Source: Psychrobacter sp. P11G3 (GTDB lineage Bacteria; Pseudomonadota; Gammaproteobacteria; Pseudomonadales; Moraxellaceae). From it: a stretch of 64,000 bases of DNA. A program made the position numbers and the translations under genes. The notes under the pieces were generated by a model. The model worked only from the letters and a program-made list of their open reading frames with translations. It made no database searches and had not been told where the DNA came from. Location of the stretch: positions 2,403,298 to 2,467,297 of the forward strand of contig NZ_CM003596.1 of NCBI RefSeq assembly GCF_001435845.1, in the 5' to 3' direction. Positions 1-9,046 of the stretch are shown in pieces. The first letter of the stretch is position 1. Every line of letters begins with the position of its first letter.

Positions 1-2816
1 AGGTTCGCTTGCTGTTGAATGTCAGCAATGTCACCAGTGTTGGTTGTGGTACGTGTGTCAAGATTGCCAAGTGCAGCGCCTACGTTAGTAAACGGCGCAG
101 CGCTAGTACCTGTGTTGGTGCCGTCATCAAGCACGTAGTTCGGTGAGGTGACTGTTCCTGTCGCAGGGTCAAAGATTGAGTCGCCGCCCAAGGTGGTTGC
201 GATAGAGTCCGCTGCGGTGTTCAACTGGCTGCCGTTAATAGCGTCGGTTGAACCGTCAGCCAGACTGCCGGCAGCAATGTTGGTAATAGTGTTGCCACCA
301 TTATCAAGGCCAGTATTGGTCAACGATACAGGACCGTTAGGGCCATTCGAGACAGTGAGACCATCGTTGTTCAAGAGGCTGTCACCAGCTGTGACGCTAT
401 CAACGGTGATGGTGTCCGCTAAATCATAGTTAATACCGTTGTCTGAGACCGTGGCAACCAAATTGGTGTCTGTGTTGGTGAAGTTAACGGTTTCACCTAA
501 CTGGACGTTGTCATCTGCACCGTTGTCCGCACCGATGTTGAAGCCTAGGTTCGCTTGCTGTTGAATGTCAGCAATGTCACCAGTGTTGGTTGTGGTACGT
601 GTGTCAAGATTGCCAAGTGCAGCGCCTACGTTAGTAAACGGCGCAGCGCTAGTACCTGTGTTGGTGCCGTCATCAAGCACGTAGTTCGGTGAGGTGACTG
701 TTCCTGTCGCAGGGTCAAAGATTGAGTCGCCGCCCAAGGTGGTTGCGATAGAGTCCGCTGCGGTGTTCAACTGGCTGCCGTTAATAGCGTCGGTTGAACC
801 GTCAGCCAGACTGCCGGCAGCAATGTTGGTAATAGTGTTGCCACCATTATCAAGGCCAGTATTGGTCAACGATACAGGACCGTTAGGGCCATTCGAGACA
901 GTGAGACCATCGTTGTTCAAGAGGCTGTCACCAGCTGTGACGCTATCAACGGTGATGGTGTCCGCTAAATCATAGTTAATACCGTTGTCTGAGACCGTGG
1001 CAACCAAATTGGTGTCTGTGTTGGTGAAGTTAACGGTTTCACCTAACTGGACGTTGTCATCTGCACCGTTGTCCGCACCGATGTTGAAGCCTAGGTTCGC
1101 TTGCTGTTGAATGTCAGCAATGTCACCAGTGTTGGTTGTGGTACGTGTGTCAAGATTGCCAAGTGCAGCGCCTACGTTAGTAAACGGCGCAGCGCTAGTA
1201 CCTGTGTTGGTGCCGTCATCAAGCACGTAGTTCGGTGAGGTGACTGTTCCTGTCGCAGGGTCAAAGATTGAGTCGCCGCCCAAGGTGGTTGCGATAGAGT
1301 CCGCTGCGGTGTTCAACTGGCTGCCGTTAATAGCGTCGGTTGAACCGTCAGCCAGACTGCCGGCAGCAATGTTGGTAATAGTGTTGCCACCATTATCAAG
1401 GCCAGTATTGGTCAACGATACAGGACCGTTAGGGCCATTCGAGACAGTGAGACCATCGTTGTTCAAGAGGCTGTCACCAGCTGTGACGCTATCAACGGTG
1501 ATGGTGTCCGCTAAATCATAGTTAATACCGTTGTCTGAGACCGTGGCAACCAAATTGGTGTCTGTGTTGGTGAAGTTAACGGTTTCACCTAACTGGACGT
1601 TGTCATCTGCACCGTTGTCCGCACCGATGTTGAAGCCTAGGTTCGCTTGCTGTTGAATGTCAGCAATGTCACCAGTGTTGGTTGTGGTACGTGTGTCAAG
1701 ATTGCCAAGTGCAGCGCCTACGTTAGTAAACGGCGCAGCGCTAGTACCTGTGTTGGTGCCGTCATCAAGCACGTAGTTCGGTGAGGTGACTGTTCCTGTC
1801 GCAGGGTCAAAGATTGAGTCGCCGCCCAAGGTGGTTGCGATAGAGTCCGCTGCGGTGTTCAACTGGCTGCCGTTAATAGCGTCGGTTGAACCGTCAGCCA
1901 GACTGCCGGCAGCAATGTTGGTAATAGTGTTGCCACCATTATCAAGGCCAGTATTGGTCAACGATACAGGACCGTTAGGGCCATTCGAGACAGTGAGACC
2001 ATCGTTGTTCAAGAGGCTGTCACCAGCTGTGACGCTATCAACGGTGATGGTGTCCGCTAAATCATAGTTAATACCGTTGTCTGAGACCGTGGCAACCAAA
2101 TTGGTGTCTGTGTTGGTGAAGTTAACGGTTTCACCTAACTGGACGTTGTCATCTGCACCGTTGTCCGCACCGATGTTGAAGCCTAGGTTCGCTTGCTGTT
2201 GAATGTCAGCAATGTCACCAGTGTTGGTTGTGGTACGTGTGTCAAGATTGCCAAGTGCAGCGCCTACGTTAGTAAACGGCGCAGCGCTAGTACCTGTGTT
2301 GGTGCCGTCATCAAGCACGTAGTTCGGTGAGGTGACTGTTCCTGTCGCAGGGTCAAAGATTGAGTCGCCGCCCAAGGTGGTTGCGATAGAGTCCGCTGCG
2401 GTGTTCAACTGGCTGCCGTTAATAGCGTCGGTTGAACCGTCAGCCAGACTGCCGGCAGCAATGTTGGTAATAGTGTTGCCACCATTATCAAGGCCAGTAT
2501 TGGTCAACGATACAGGACCGTTAGGGCCATTCGAGACAGTGAGACCATCGTTGTTCAAGAGGCTGTCACCAGCTGTGACGCTATCAACGGTGATGGTGTC
2601 CGCTAAATCATAGTTAATACCGTTGTCTGAGACCGTGGCAACCAAATTGGTGTCTGTGTTGGTGAAGTTAACGGTTTCACCTAACTGGACGTTGTCATCT
2701 GCACCGTTGTCCGCACCGATGTTGAAGCCTAGGTTCGCTTGCTGTTGAATGTTAGCAATGTCACCAGTGTTGGTTCTGGTACGTGTGTCAAGATTGCCAA
2801 GTGCAGCGCCTACGTT
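1..2816 (-). repeat. Five tandem 546-bp repeats plus a partial sixth copy inside the adhesin gene
   Basis: Units start at 1, 547, 1093, 1639 and 2185 and appear identical at the nucleotide level on reading. The sixth copy starts at 2731 and matches for about 86 bp with two substitutions (around 2753 and 2776), then diverges after about 2816. Each unit encodes 182 residues in frame with the adhesin and contains one neck motif (DAINGSQLN) and the stalk phrases LGETVNFTNTD and TNVGAALGNLDTR. The array continues off the left edge, so its copy number is unknown. Confidence 0.97.
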
Positions 2817-5447
2817 GTTGTAGCTTGTAGTACCAGCATCGTTGTTGCCATTATTTAGCGTATAAGCAGGAGCACTTACGCTGCCATCTGCTGCGTTATA
2901 AGTAGCACCACCACCTAGGTTGGTTGCGGTGTTGCTACCTAACGTGTCTACTTTGTCATCAACAGCTGTGACTTGTCCAAAGGTTGCTGCATCGCTAGCA
3001 TCTGTACCATCATCTACATTGGTAATCTTATTATTACCATTGTTAAGTCCATTTCTACTGAGAATTACCGTATCATTGGTACCACCTGTCACGGTAACCC
3101 CTGAGTTATTTACCGTCAAACCACCTGCTGTTACGCTACCAGTTGCACCTAAATCAATATCCTTAGCTAAATTATAATTAATAGTATTATCTGTATTAGT
3201 GACTACAAGGTTGTTATCGGTATTAGTAAAGTTAACGGTCTCGCCTAGTTGAACATTGTCATTTGCACCACCTGCAGCACTGATATTAAAACCTTGACCT
3301 GCTTGTACTTGAAGGTTCGTGATATCACCTGTATTGGTTGCAATATTACCAGCATTTGTCGCGACATTAGTATTGGTTGTACTCAACTGACCAAATGTGG
3401 CAGCATCGGTTGCATTGGTACCACTAGCTACATTAGTGATTTTATTGTTACCGTTGTTAAGGCCATTTCTACTTAAAAGCACCGTATCATTTGCACCACC
3501 TGTAACAGTGACACCAGCGTTATTCACTGTAATACCGCCAGCTTTCACACTACCTGCTGCGCCTAAGTCTAGATTTTTATTCAAACTATATGCGATATTG
3601 TTACCAGTTTTTACAGCTGTTAAATTGTTTTCACCTGCAGCAATACCAATGTCTACAGTATCACCTGCCTTTACAGCTGCTCCATTTGCACCATTAGTTT
3701 GCAACGTAAAACCTTGATCTAGCGCAGTAATCGCTGCTTCAACTCCTGTACGGTTAACATTATTTACACTATAAACAGGCGTACTAACTGCACCAGTAGT
3801 AGTGTCGTATGACGCCCCACCACCTAAATTAGTGGCCGTGCTAGTACCTAAAGCGTCAGTCTTAGCACCTGCGCTGGTACTAATAGACTGTAGCTGTCCC
3901 AAGTTCACAGCGTCTGAAGCAACAGTGCCATCAGCCACATTAGTAATCTTAGCATTACTTGCATCAAAACCATTGGCTTTTACTTGCCCAGTAAAAACTG
4001 GAGCATTAGCAAGTTGAATATCGACCGTATTACCAGTTACAACTGTTTTGATGTTGCTATTAGAGCCCGCACCAGCCAATCCACCAGAGATAGTGAGCGT
4101 TTCGCCCAACTTACGAGTTGAACTACCACTATTACCTGCAAAAGTAATTGGCTTTACAACTTCTGTATTTAAATTTGACAGCGCTGTACCAACATTATTA
4201 GCAACACCATAGTTTGTGCCATCTGTTTTTACAATCGTATAACTTGGCGCTGTAATACCACCATTGGTTGTGCCTGCAGCAGAATTACCGCCCAGTGCAC
4301 TGGCTGTATTGGCTGCTAGGTTGCCTATCTCTGCATTAGTTTGAAATAATTGACTACCATTGATGCCATCTGTACTAGTTGCACTCACGCGACCAGCAGC
4401 CAAGTTGGTCAAAGTACGCTCAGTACCTGATGCACCAATACTTACTGTGCTTGAAGTAGCAGGTGTGCCTGCATAGGTATAAGTCCTGCCGTTAACTGTA
4501 CCCGTTGGGGTTCGAACATACGCAGCAGTCGCTGAACCAGAACCCAATGCAACACTATTTGCACTATTTGCTGTTGCACCAGTCCCAAGAGCGAGCGTCC
4601 TAGTTTCAGTTGCCTGCGCTCCACCACCAAGCGCAATAGAGTTAGCGGCAGTAGCAGTTGTCTGTCCGTTAGTTTGATAAGCAAATTGGTTTGCAGCAGG
4701 GTCCATATCAGCAGAACCAATTGCAATAGCACGATAACCTGTAGCGGCAGCGGAATGACCAACAGCAACCGCTCCTTTCTGAGTTGCAGAAGACACATTG
4801 CCTAGTGCTTGCGCAAAATCAGCAGTAGCAGCAGACTGACGACCAATAGCCAATGATGTATTACCTGAAGCAAGCGCTGCTGCACCAATCGCCACTGCTG
4901 AGCTAGTCGTGGCTTTAGCCTGAGTACCCAAAGCTGTTGAGATTGCTCCCAATGCCTCCGCACCAGACCCTATTGCTGTAGCACCAGCCTCCTGACCCTC
5001 TGTGCTAAATGCAATATTGCTATTATCAGCAGTGGTTGAGTTACTGTTAGGATTCAGTCTATCAACGATTAGCGCATTCTGACCAGTTTTAGTATAGCAG
5101 CCAATAGCAACAGCTTCCTCACCACCATTACCTGTAGCATCTGGAGTTGTTGCTTGATTAGCGCCTATACAATTTGAAATAGCTGTACCAGAACCTGTAC
5201 CACCTAATGTTCCAGTTTCAGCCAATGCTTGTGGAGAGATGATAAATACTAGACTGCTCAGACCAGCAGTTACCATACTTGATCGTAGCGCGCTTAGAGT
5301 GAATGCTTGCGTGCCTCCTGTTGACAGAGTGCTCGCACCTGATGTCACAGCACTACTAGACGACTTGCCTCGACTCTTTGCATATTCTGCAACGGCCATA
5401 AAGCACCCTAACGATCTATTCCAAATGACTTTATAGTTACGGTTCAT
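1..5447 (-). CDS. Trimeric autotransporter adhesin (YadA/Hia type), N-terminal part, runs off left edge
   Basis: Surface adhesin secreted by the type V (Vc) pathway. Its frame is open from an ATG at 5447 to the window edge, giving 1815 codons; the C-terminal membrane anchor lies outside. Residues 1-28 (MNRNYKVIWNRSLGC..., MAVAEYAKSRGK) match the extended signal peptide region of these proteins. A hydrophobic core follows, with likely cleavage after ALA at about residue 76. Next comes a YadA-like head of AxAIG / SxALG repeats (about residues 100-330), then neck motifs (DGINGSQL, DAINGSQLN) and stalk modules (LGGG, NFTNTD, TNVGAAL). The stalk then becomes five 182-residue repeats, identical as far as compared. 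The SD AAAGGA lies 9-10 nt before the ATG. Family assignment is firm; the receptor is unknown. Confidence 0.95.
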   Translation of the reverse strand, partial: MNRNYKVIWNRSLGCFMAVAEYAKSRGKSSSSAVTSGASTLSTGGTQAFTLSALRSSMVTAGLSSLVFIISPQALAETGTLGGTGSGTAISNCIGANQATTPDATGNGGEEAVAIGCYTKTGQNALIVDRLNPNSNSTTADNSNIAFSTEGQEAGATAIGSGAEALGAISTALGTQAKATTSSAVAIGAAALASGNTSLAIGRQSAATADFAQALGNVSSATQKGAVAVGHSAAATGYRAIAIGSADMDPAANQFAYQTNGQTTATAANSIALGGGAQATETRTLALGTGATANSANSVALGSGSATAAYVRTPTGTVNGRTYTYAGTPATSSTVSIGASGTERTLTNLAAGRVSATSTDGINGSQLFQTNAEIGNLAANTASALGGNSAAGTTNGGITAPSYTIVKTDGTNYGVANNVGTALSNLNTEVVKPITFAGNSGSSTRKLGETLTISGGLAGAGSNSNIKTVVTGNTVDIQLANAPVFTGQVKANGFDASNAKITNVADGTVASDAVNLGQLQSISTSAGAKTDALGTSTATNLGGGASYDTTTGAVSTPVYSVNNVNRTGVEAAITALDQGFTLQTNGANGAAVKAGDTVDIGIAAGENNLTAVKTGNNIAYSLNKNLDLGAAGSVKAGGITVNNAGVTVTGGANDTVLLSRNGLNNGNNKITNVASGTNATDAATFGQLSTTNTNVATNAGNIATNTGDITNLQVQAGQGFNISAAGGANDNVQLGETVNFTNTDNNLVVTNTDNTINYNLAKDIDLGATGSVTAGGLTVNNSGVTVTGGTNDTVILSRNGLNNGNNKITNVDDGTDASDAATFGQVTAVDDKVDTLGSNTATNLGGGATYNAADGSVSAPAYTLNNGNNDAGTTSYNNVGAALGNLDTRTRTNTGDIANIQQQANLGFNIGADNGADDNVQLGETVNFTNTDTNLVATVSDNGINYDLADTITVDSVTAGDSLLNNDGLTVSNGPNGPVSLTNTGLDNGGNTITNIAAGSLADGSTDAINGSQLNTAADSIATTLGGDSIFDPATGTVTSPNYVLDDGTNTGTSAAPFTNVGAALGNLDTRTTTNTGDIADIQQQANLGFNIGADNGADDNVQLGETVNFTNTDTNLVATVSDNGINYDLADTITVDSVTAGDSLLNNDGLTVSNGPNGPVSLTNTGLDNGGNTITNIAAGSLADGSTDAINGSQLNTAADSIATTLGGDSIFDPATGTVTSPNYVLDDGTNTGTSAAPFTNVGAALGNLDTRTTTNTGDIADIQQQANLGFNIGADNGADDNVQLGETVNFTNTDTNLVATVSDNGINYDLADTITVDSVTAGDSLLNNDGLTVSNGPNGPVSLTNTGLDNGGNTITNIAAGSLADGSTDAINGSQLNTAADSIATTLGGDSIFDPATGTVTSPNYVLDDGTNTGTSAAPFTNVGAALGNLDTRTTTNTGDIADIQQQANLGFNIGADNGADDNVQLGETVNFTNTDTNLVATVSDNGINYDLADTITVDSVTAGDSLLNNDGLTVSNGPNGPVSLTNTGLDNGGNTITNIAAGSLADGSTDAINGSQLNTAADSIATTLGGDSIFDPATGTVTSPNYVLDDGTNTGTSAAPFTNVGAALGNLDTRTTTNTGDIADIQQQANLGFNIGADNGADDNVQLGETVNFTNTDTNLVATVSDNGINYDLADTITVDSVTAGDSLLNNDGLTVSNGPNGPVSLTNTGLDNGGNTITNIAAGSLADGSTDAINGSQLNTAADSIATTLGGDSIFDPATGTVTSPNYVLDDGTNTGTSAAPFTNVGAALGNLDTRTTTNTGDIADIQQQAN

Positions 5448-6010
5448 AATCTCTATTCCTTTATCAATTAAAGAGCTCGTACAACACGGAAGGACTTATG
5501 GTTCTCTGCTGTAAATAAGGCAACATTACTTTAGACTTAAATTTAAAACTTCTTTGTGCTAGAAATACTTTGGATATATGACTAACAATATAGATACGCT
5601 TATTTAGTATTCTAGTACAAACAATAAAATAATCAATCACAAAAACGATTATATACAGACATTGTGTAATCAATGTTAATTAAGCAGTAATAGATTTTTT
5701 AGGTGATAAGAACTACCATATTTTTATACGCATAAAAAACTTGTATACAAATGATAATATATATATATAACATACACTTACAAAATTCTCATAAATCTAA
5801 ATTTTTCAGATTTTATTTGATGGCCAATCCCTCTATTTGTAAGGCATAAACCAATGGAGAAACTGAGTTTCCGAGATACATTTTTTCTACAATTTTTATG
5901 CTTTCAATAATCATTATTAATAAAGACATATAGAACATTAATATAAAAATTATACTCAGCAATATTGCAAAAGACTAATGCCTGCTTTCTTTATATTCTT
6001 TTAAGTGAAT

Positions 6011-6163
6011 ATATTCAGCCAAACAAATATATTCAGCCAAACAAATATATTCAGCCAAACAAATATATTCAGCCAAACAAATATATTCAGCCAAACAAAT
6101 ATATTCAGCCAAACAAATATATTCAGCCAAACAAATATATTCAGCCAAACAAATATATTCAGC
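6011..6163. repeat. 18-bp tandem repeat (eight full copies plus a half) upstream of the adhesin
   Basis: The unit ATATTCAGCCAAACAAAT is repeated without visible change from 6011 to 6154, followed by a partial copy to 6163. The array begins about 560 bp upstream of the adhesin start codon. The unit is a multiple of three, so it produces low-complexity open frames that should not be taken as genes. Confidence 0.97.
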
Positions 6164-6404
6164 TATATTTTATTTTTATTAAAATAAACAGAATTAAAAA
6201 TAGAAAGTTATTGTGAATTGAATCGCATAAGTAAAAATAGCTAATATAAACGACGACATTAATAATGCAGCTTGTGACATGATAAAAGAGCAGAGTTGAG
6301 TAAGGGCACACCAGATAGGCGTAGAGCATAGACGACATATACTGACTAGCTATAGCCGTACAGATACTTACTAAGAGACAGCGATGCACTCAGTGCTCAC
6401 CATA

Positions 6405-6441
6405 TAAAAAAACGCAGAGCACCATTTGATGCCCTGCGTTT
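6405..6441 (-). terminator. Rho-independent terminator of the hydrolase/aldolase operon
   Basis: Read on the minus strand, the arms AAACGCAGGGCA and TGGTGCTCTGCGTTT can pair (with a small bulge) around a short loop and are followed by a run of seven T. It sits about 20 bp after the hydrolase stop codon. Confidence 0.85.
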
Positions 6442-6458
6442 GTTAGATTGAACTGTAT

Positions 6459-7331
6459 TTACAGAATACTGCGTCTAAATTGTAGATAGGCTGCTGTGAT
6501 CGCCGCTGAGTCTTCTATCTGCGGATAGTGACCTAGCATAGGCATATTGGTTATATCAGCATTGGGTATCAGCTGGCGATAACGATCAATCATATGCTGT
6601 CCTGAAATAGGATCTTTGGCACCTGCGATCAATTTCACCGGTACAGTACTGTCGATAATCGCACCTACCCATCGCTCGCGGTACTGCTGACGTTGGGGCA
6701 TATAGTTAATCAGCTTATGCATCACACCCAATCCATCATTGTGATTTAACAGCTGCCATAGCGTATCTATCACCTCTACTGTGGGCTGCGTGTCGGCACC
6801 AAATATCCGCTGTAGACTGCCCGCAAATTTCTGCTTATTAATCAGCTTTGATACCAGAAAACCCAATGGCGATAGCAATAGCTTCTGTACCAAGATAGGT
6901 TTGTGCGTCTCAGGAAACAGACCACCGTTTAAGAAGCATACGCTAGCGATGTGTCGCTCAGCACTCCCTTCGATTTGTCTGGCTAGCAACTCCTGAGCCA
7001 CCGTATCACCATAGTCATGCGCTAATATATGATAATCACTGACGCCCAGTTTTTGCAAAACAGCTTGATAAATATCAGCCTGCTCACTGATTAGATAGCG
7101 TGCGTTTTTGGGTTTATCTGACAACCCAAACCCCAGCATATCGAGTGTGATGACATAATAATGCTCGGTTAGTGTATCCCACATGCCCTCCCAGTCCCAG
7201 CTAGCACTAGGATAACCATGAATCAATAGCAATACAGGCGCACTTTTATCCCCTGCATACCGAGTAAAGATTTGATGCCCATGAATGGATTCATATTGCC
7301 CCTGCCGTTGCCACTCATCAAGAGTTATCAT
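6459..7331 (-). CDS. Alpha/beta hydrolase (epoxide hydrolase / haloalkane dehalogenase-like)
   Basis: A 290-residue alpha/beta-fold hydrolase. The oxyanion-hole motif HGYPSAS is near residue 38. The nucleophile elbow is AHDYG, making Asp106 the likely nucleophile as in epoxide hydrolases and dehalogenases rather than Ser. The likely catalytic His is in LGHYP near residue 268. I chose the ATG at 7331 because GAGGAG lies 10 nt upstream; the longer frame starts with TTG at 7349 and swallows that site. The SD overlaps the stop codon of the upstream aldolase-like gene, so the two are translated as one operon. The substrate cannot be told from sequence. Confidence 0.88.
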   Translation of the reverse strand: MITLDEWQRQGQYESIHGHQIFTRYAGDKSAPVLLLIHGYPSASWDWEGMWDTLTEHYYVITLDMLGFGLSDKPKNARYLISEQADIYQAVLQKLGVSDYHILAHDYGDTVAQELLARQIEGSAERHIASVCFLNGGLFPETHKPILVQKLLLSPLGFLVSKLINKQKFAGSLQRIFGADTQPTVEVIDTLWQLLNHNDGLGVMHKLINYMPQRQQYRERWVGAIIDSTVPVKLIAGAKDPISGQHMIDRYRQLIPNADITNMPMLGHYPQIEDSAAITAAYLQFRRSIL

Positions 7332-7338
7332 TAGAGAC

Positions 7339-8130
7339 TTACTCCTCAAACGATGGATCAGTGCGGCGCAATTTTCTCAACAATGCAGGCCAGGCGATAT
7401 CACCATTCGCGCCACGGGTGACTTGCTCTGATGCAGCTTGGATACCAGCCAATATTTGTGCTGGTATTGGCGTCAATGCACCGCCCCCACTCTGCGCTTT
7501 GATCTGAATCTCGCAGGCTCTTTGCATGATATACATGTATAAAAACGCATTGGCCACCGTATCGGCACAGGTGAGCAGACCATGATTACGCAAAATCATA
7601 AAGTGAGCATCGCCTAAATCAGCAACCAAACGAACCTTTTCTTCAGGGTTTAATGCGACGCCTTCATAGTCGTGGTATGCCAAGTTGGATAGCGGAAATA
7701 ATGATTGTTGCGAGATAGGCAGTAAGCCTTTTTCTTGCGCTGAGACGGCAACGCCATCATTTGTATGTAGATGGATAACGCAATGAGCATCATCACGAGC
7801 CTCGTGCACCGCACTATGAATAATAAATCCAGCTGGATTAACCTCAAACTCTGATGGCGCTACTTTCTCGCCTGCTTTATTGACCTTGACCAAACTAGAG
7901 GCGGTAATTTCTTCAAATAACATCCCGTACGGGTTGATTAAAAACTCATCCTCAGTACCCGGTACGCGTGCAGAGATATGAGTGAATACCAAATCATCCC
8001 AACCATAAGAAGCAATCATTCGATAACAGGCAGCAAGATTTACGCGCATCTGCCACTCTTGTTCGCTCATATTATGGTGTACACTCGAGGTTGAATCGGT
8101 TGATGTCGCGGTTTGCATAGTTGTTTGCAT
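7339..8130 (-). CDS. Class II aldolase/adducin domain protein
   Basis: 263 residues of the class II aldolase/adducin family, metal-dependent enzymes related to fuculose-phosphate aldolase. Visible family features are the metal-ligand region HLHTNDGVAVSAQ, the downstream NHGLLT motif, and the N-terminal phrase DDLVFTHISAR. AAGGA stands 7 nt before the ATG at 8130; an in-frame ATG four codons later (MQTATS) is possible. It is first in a two-gene operon with the alpha/beta hydrolase and is divergent from a Crp/Fnr regulator whose start is 86 bp away. The hydrolase partner suggests catabolism of a small carbonyl or ester compound; this is inference. Confidence 0.88.
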   Translation of the reverse strand: MQTTMQTATSTDSTSSVHHNMSEQEWQMRVNLAACYRMIASYGWDDLVFTHISARVPGTEDEFLINPYGMLFEEITASSLVKVNKAGEKVAPSEFEVNPAGFIIHSAVHEARDDAHCVIHLHTNDGVAVSAQEKGLLPISQQSLFPLSNLAYHDYEGVALNPEEKVRLVADLGDAHFMILRNHGLLTCADTVANAFLYMYIMQRACEIQIKAQSGGGALTPIPAQILAGIQAASEQVTRGANGDIAWPALLRKLRRTDPSFEE

Positions 8131-8215
8131 GGTGTATTCCTTTACTGTGTTAGATATCCTGAATGATTACTTTACACCATTTCATAAAACCAAATCTGTC
8201 AAAAACATTACACTT

Positions 8216-8905
8216 ATGAATATCAATCATTATTTAAATAACGACCCATGGTTTAGTCAATTGCCAGCCATTGTGCAGCCGCTACTGGCAGGCGATGCGG
8301 TGCTAAAGGTATACCCGAAAGGTCAAATGATTCATGCCATCGGTGACAACGATGATGCGGCGCTACACTTTGTCGTGTCGGGTACGATTAGAGTCTGTAA
8401 TGTAAGCGCTAGTGGACATGCCATGACACTGGCACATCTATCTAGTGGTGAGTGGTTTGGTGAGATATCTATCATAGATGACAATCCTCGCACCCATGAT
8501 GCATGGACGATTAACAAAGTAACGCTAATCTCTATCCCAAGAAATCTAGTCATTCAGACAGCGCAGTTGCATCCGATTTTATACAAGCACCTTGCGCTTA
8601 TAACCTGCGAGCGAATCCGACGAGCATTTGACTGGATTGATGATGCTACCTCACTCAATACCTCAGCGCGACTGGCTAGCATGCTGATTGGACTGATCGA
8701 CACTTATGGTAAGCAAATAGGAGACGATATCAAAATAGAGCTGCGCTTATCGCAAGAAGAGCTGGGCTTTATGCTTGGCACCACCAGACAAACCATCAAT
8801 AAAATCATTCAATCATGGCAAAAACAAGGCCTTATCGATATGCACTATGGTTTTATCACTATAAAGGACAAACCTCAGTTAATGGCAATGATGAATCCTG
8901 CCTGA
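8216..8905 (+). CDS. Crp/Fnr-family transcriptional regulator
   Basis: An N-terminal cyclic-nucleotide-binding-like beta barrel (phrases HFVVSGTIRV and GEWFGEISIIDDNPRTHDA) is followed by a dimerisation helix and a C-terminal Crp-type winged helix (LSQEELGFMLGTTRQTINK). The FNR-type N-terminal cysteine cluster is absent, so it is not a classical oxygen-sensing FNR. The open frame extends upstream to 8129, but that start would overlap the start codon of the divergent aldolase gene. The ATG at 8216 (MNINHYL) gives the usual length (229 residues). The SD is weak. Divergent placement suggests it controls the aldolase/hydrolase operon. Confidence 0.88.
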   Translation: MNINHYLNNDPWFSQLPAIVQPLLAGDAVLKVYPKGQMIHAIGDNDDAALHFVVSGTIRVCNVSASGHAMTLAHLSSGEWFGEISIIDDNPRTHDAWTINKVTLISIPRNLVIQTAQLHPILYKHLALITCERIRRAFDWIDDATSLNTSARLASMLIGLIDTYGKQIGDDIKIELRLSQEELGFMLGTTRQTINKIIQSWQKQGLIDMHYGFITIKDKPQLMAMMNPA

Positions 8906-8972
8906 CTTGAATATATAAAGCCGTCTCAACAATCCACACAATATCTAACTTATTAGAGTTAGCATCAACTGC

Positions 8973-9006
8973 CTTAACATCTTCTTAACAGACCACTTGC
9001 TATGGT
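8973..9006 (+). promoter_or_regulatory. PmrA-type box and -10 of the eptA promoter
   Basis: CTTAAC at 8973-8978 and again at 8984-8989 form a direct repeat with an 11-bp period, like the TTAA half-sites bound by PmrA/OmpR-class regulators. Eleven bases further on is TATGGT (9001-9006), a plausible -10. The same arrangement occurs before dgkA. The -10 covers the ATG at 9002, which argues against that codon as the eptA start. Confidence 0.75.
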
Positions 9007-9046
9007 AAGGAATAACGTTTCCTACCATCTGTTGAGAAGTATCTGT

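Larger units (their letters stand above)
5448..6458. other. Long AT-rich intergenic region upstream of the adhesin
   Basis: About 1 kb between the adhesin start and the terminator/3' end of the alpha/beta hydrolase gene. I see no convincing gene: the short open frames here lack ribosome-binding sites and family features. It holds the adhesin leader, poly-A/T tracts around 5690-5960 and the 18-bp tandem array at 6011-6163. I could not pick out a clear sigma-70 promoter on the minus strand with confidence. Confidence 0.6.

Noticed and set aside
148-2613. Five identical 93-residue plus-strand open frames
   Set aside because: They are the antisense frame of the adhesin repeats, recur with the 546-bp period, lack ribosome-binding sites and oppose a clearly coding minus frame.
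6011-6163. CRISPR array
   Set aside because: Units are contiguous identical 18-mers with no spacers, and no cas genes are present.
5965-6216. Open frames encoding YIQPNK or NIFSQT repeats
   Set aside because: Produced by the 18-bp tandem array having a length divisible by three; no SD, no signal and no coding context.
9002-9046. Upstream start for eptA at 9002
   Set aside because: The ATG lies within the predicted -10 (9001-9006) that matches the dgkA promoter layout, and the 15 extra residues are not typical of the family.
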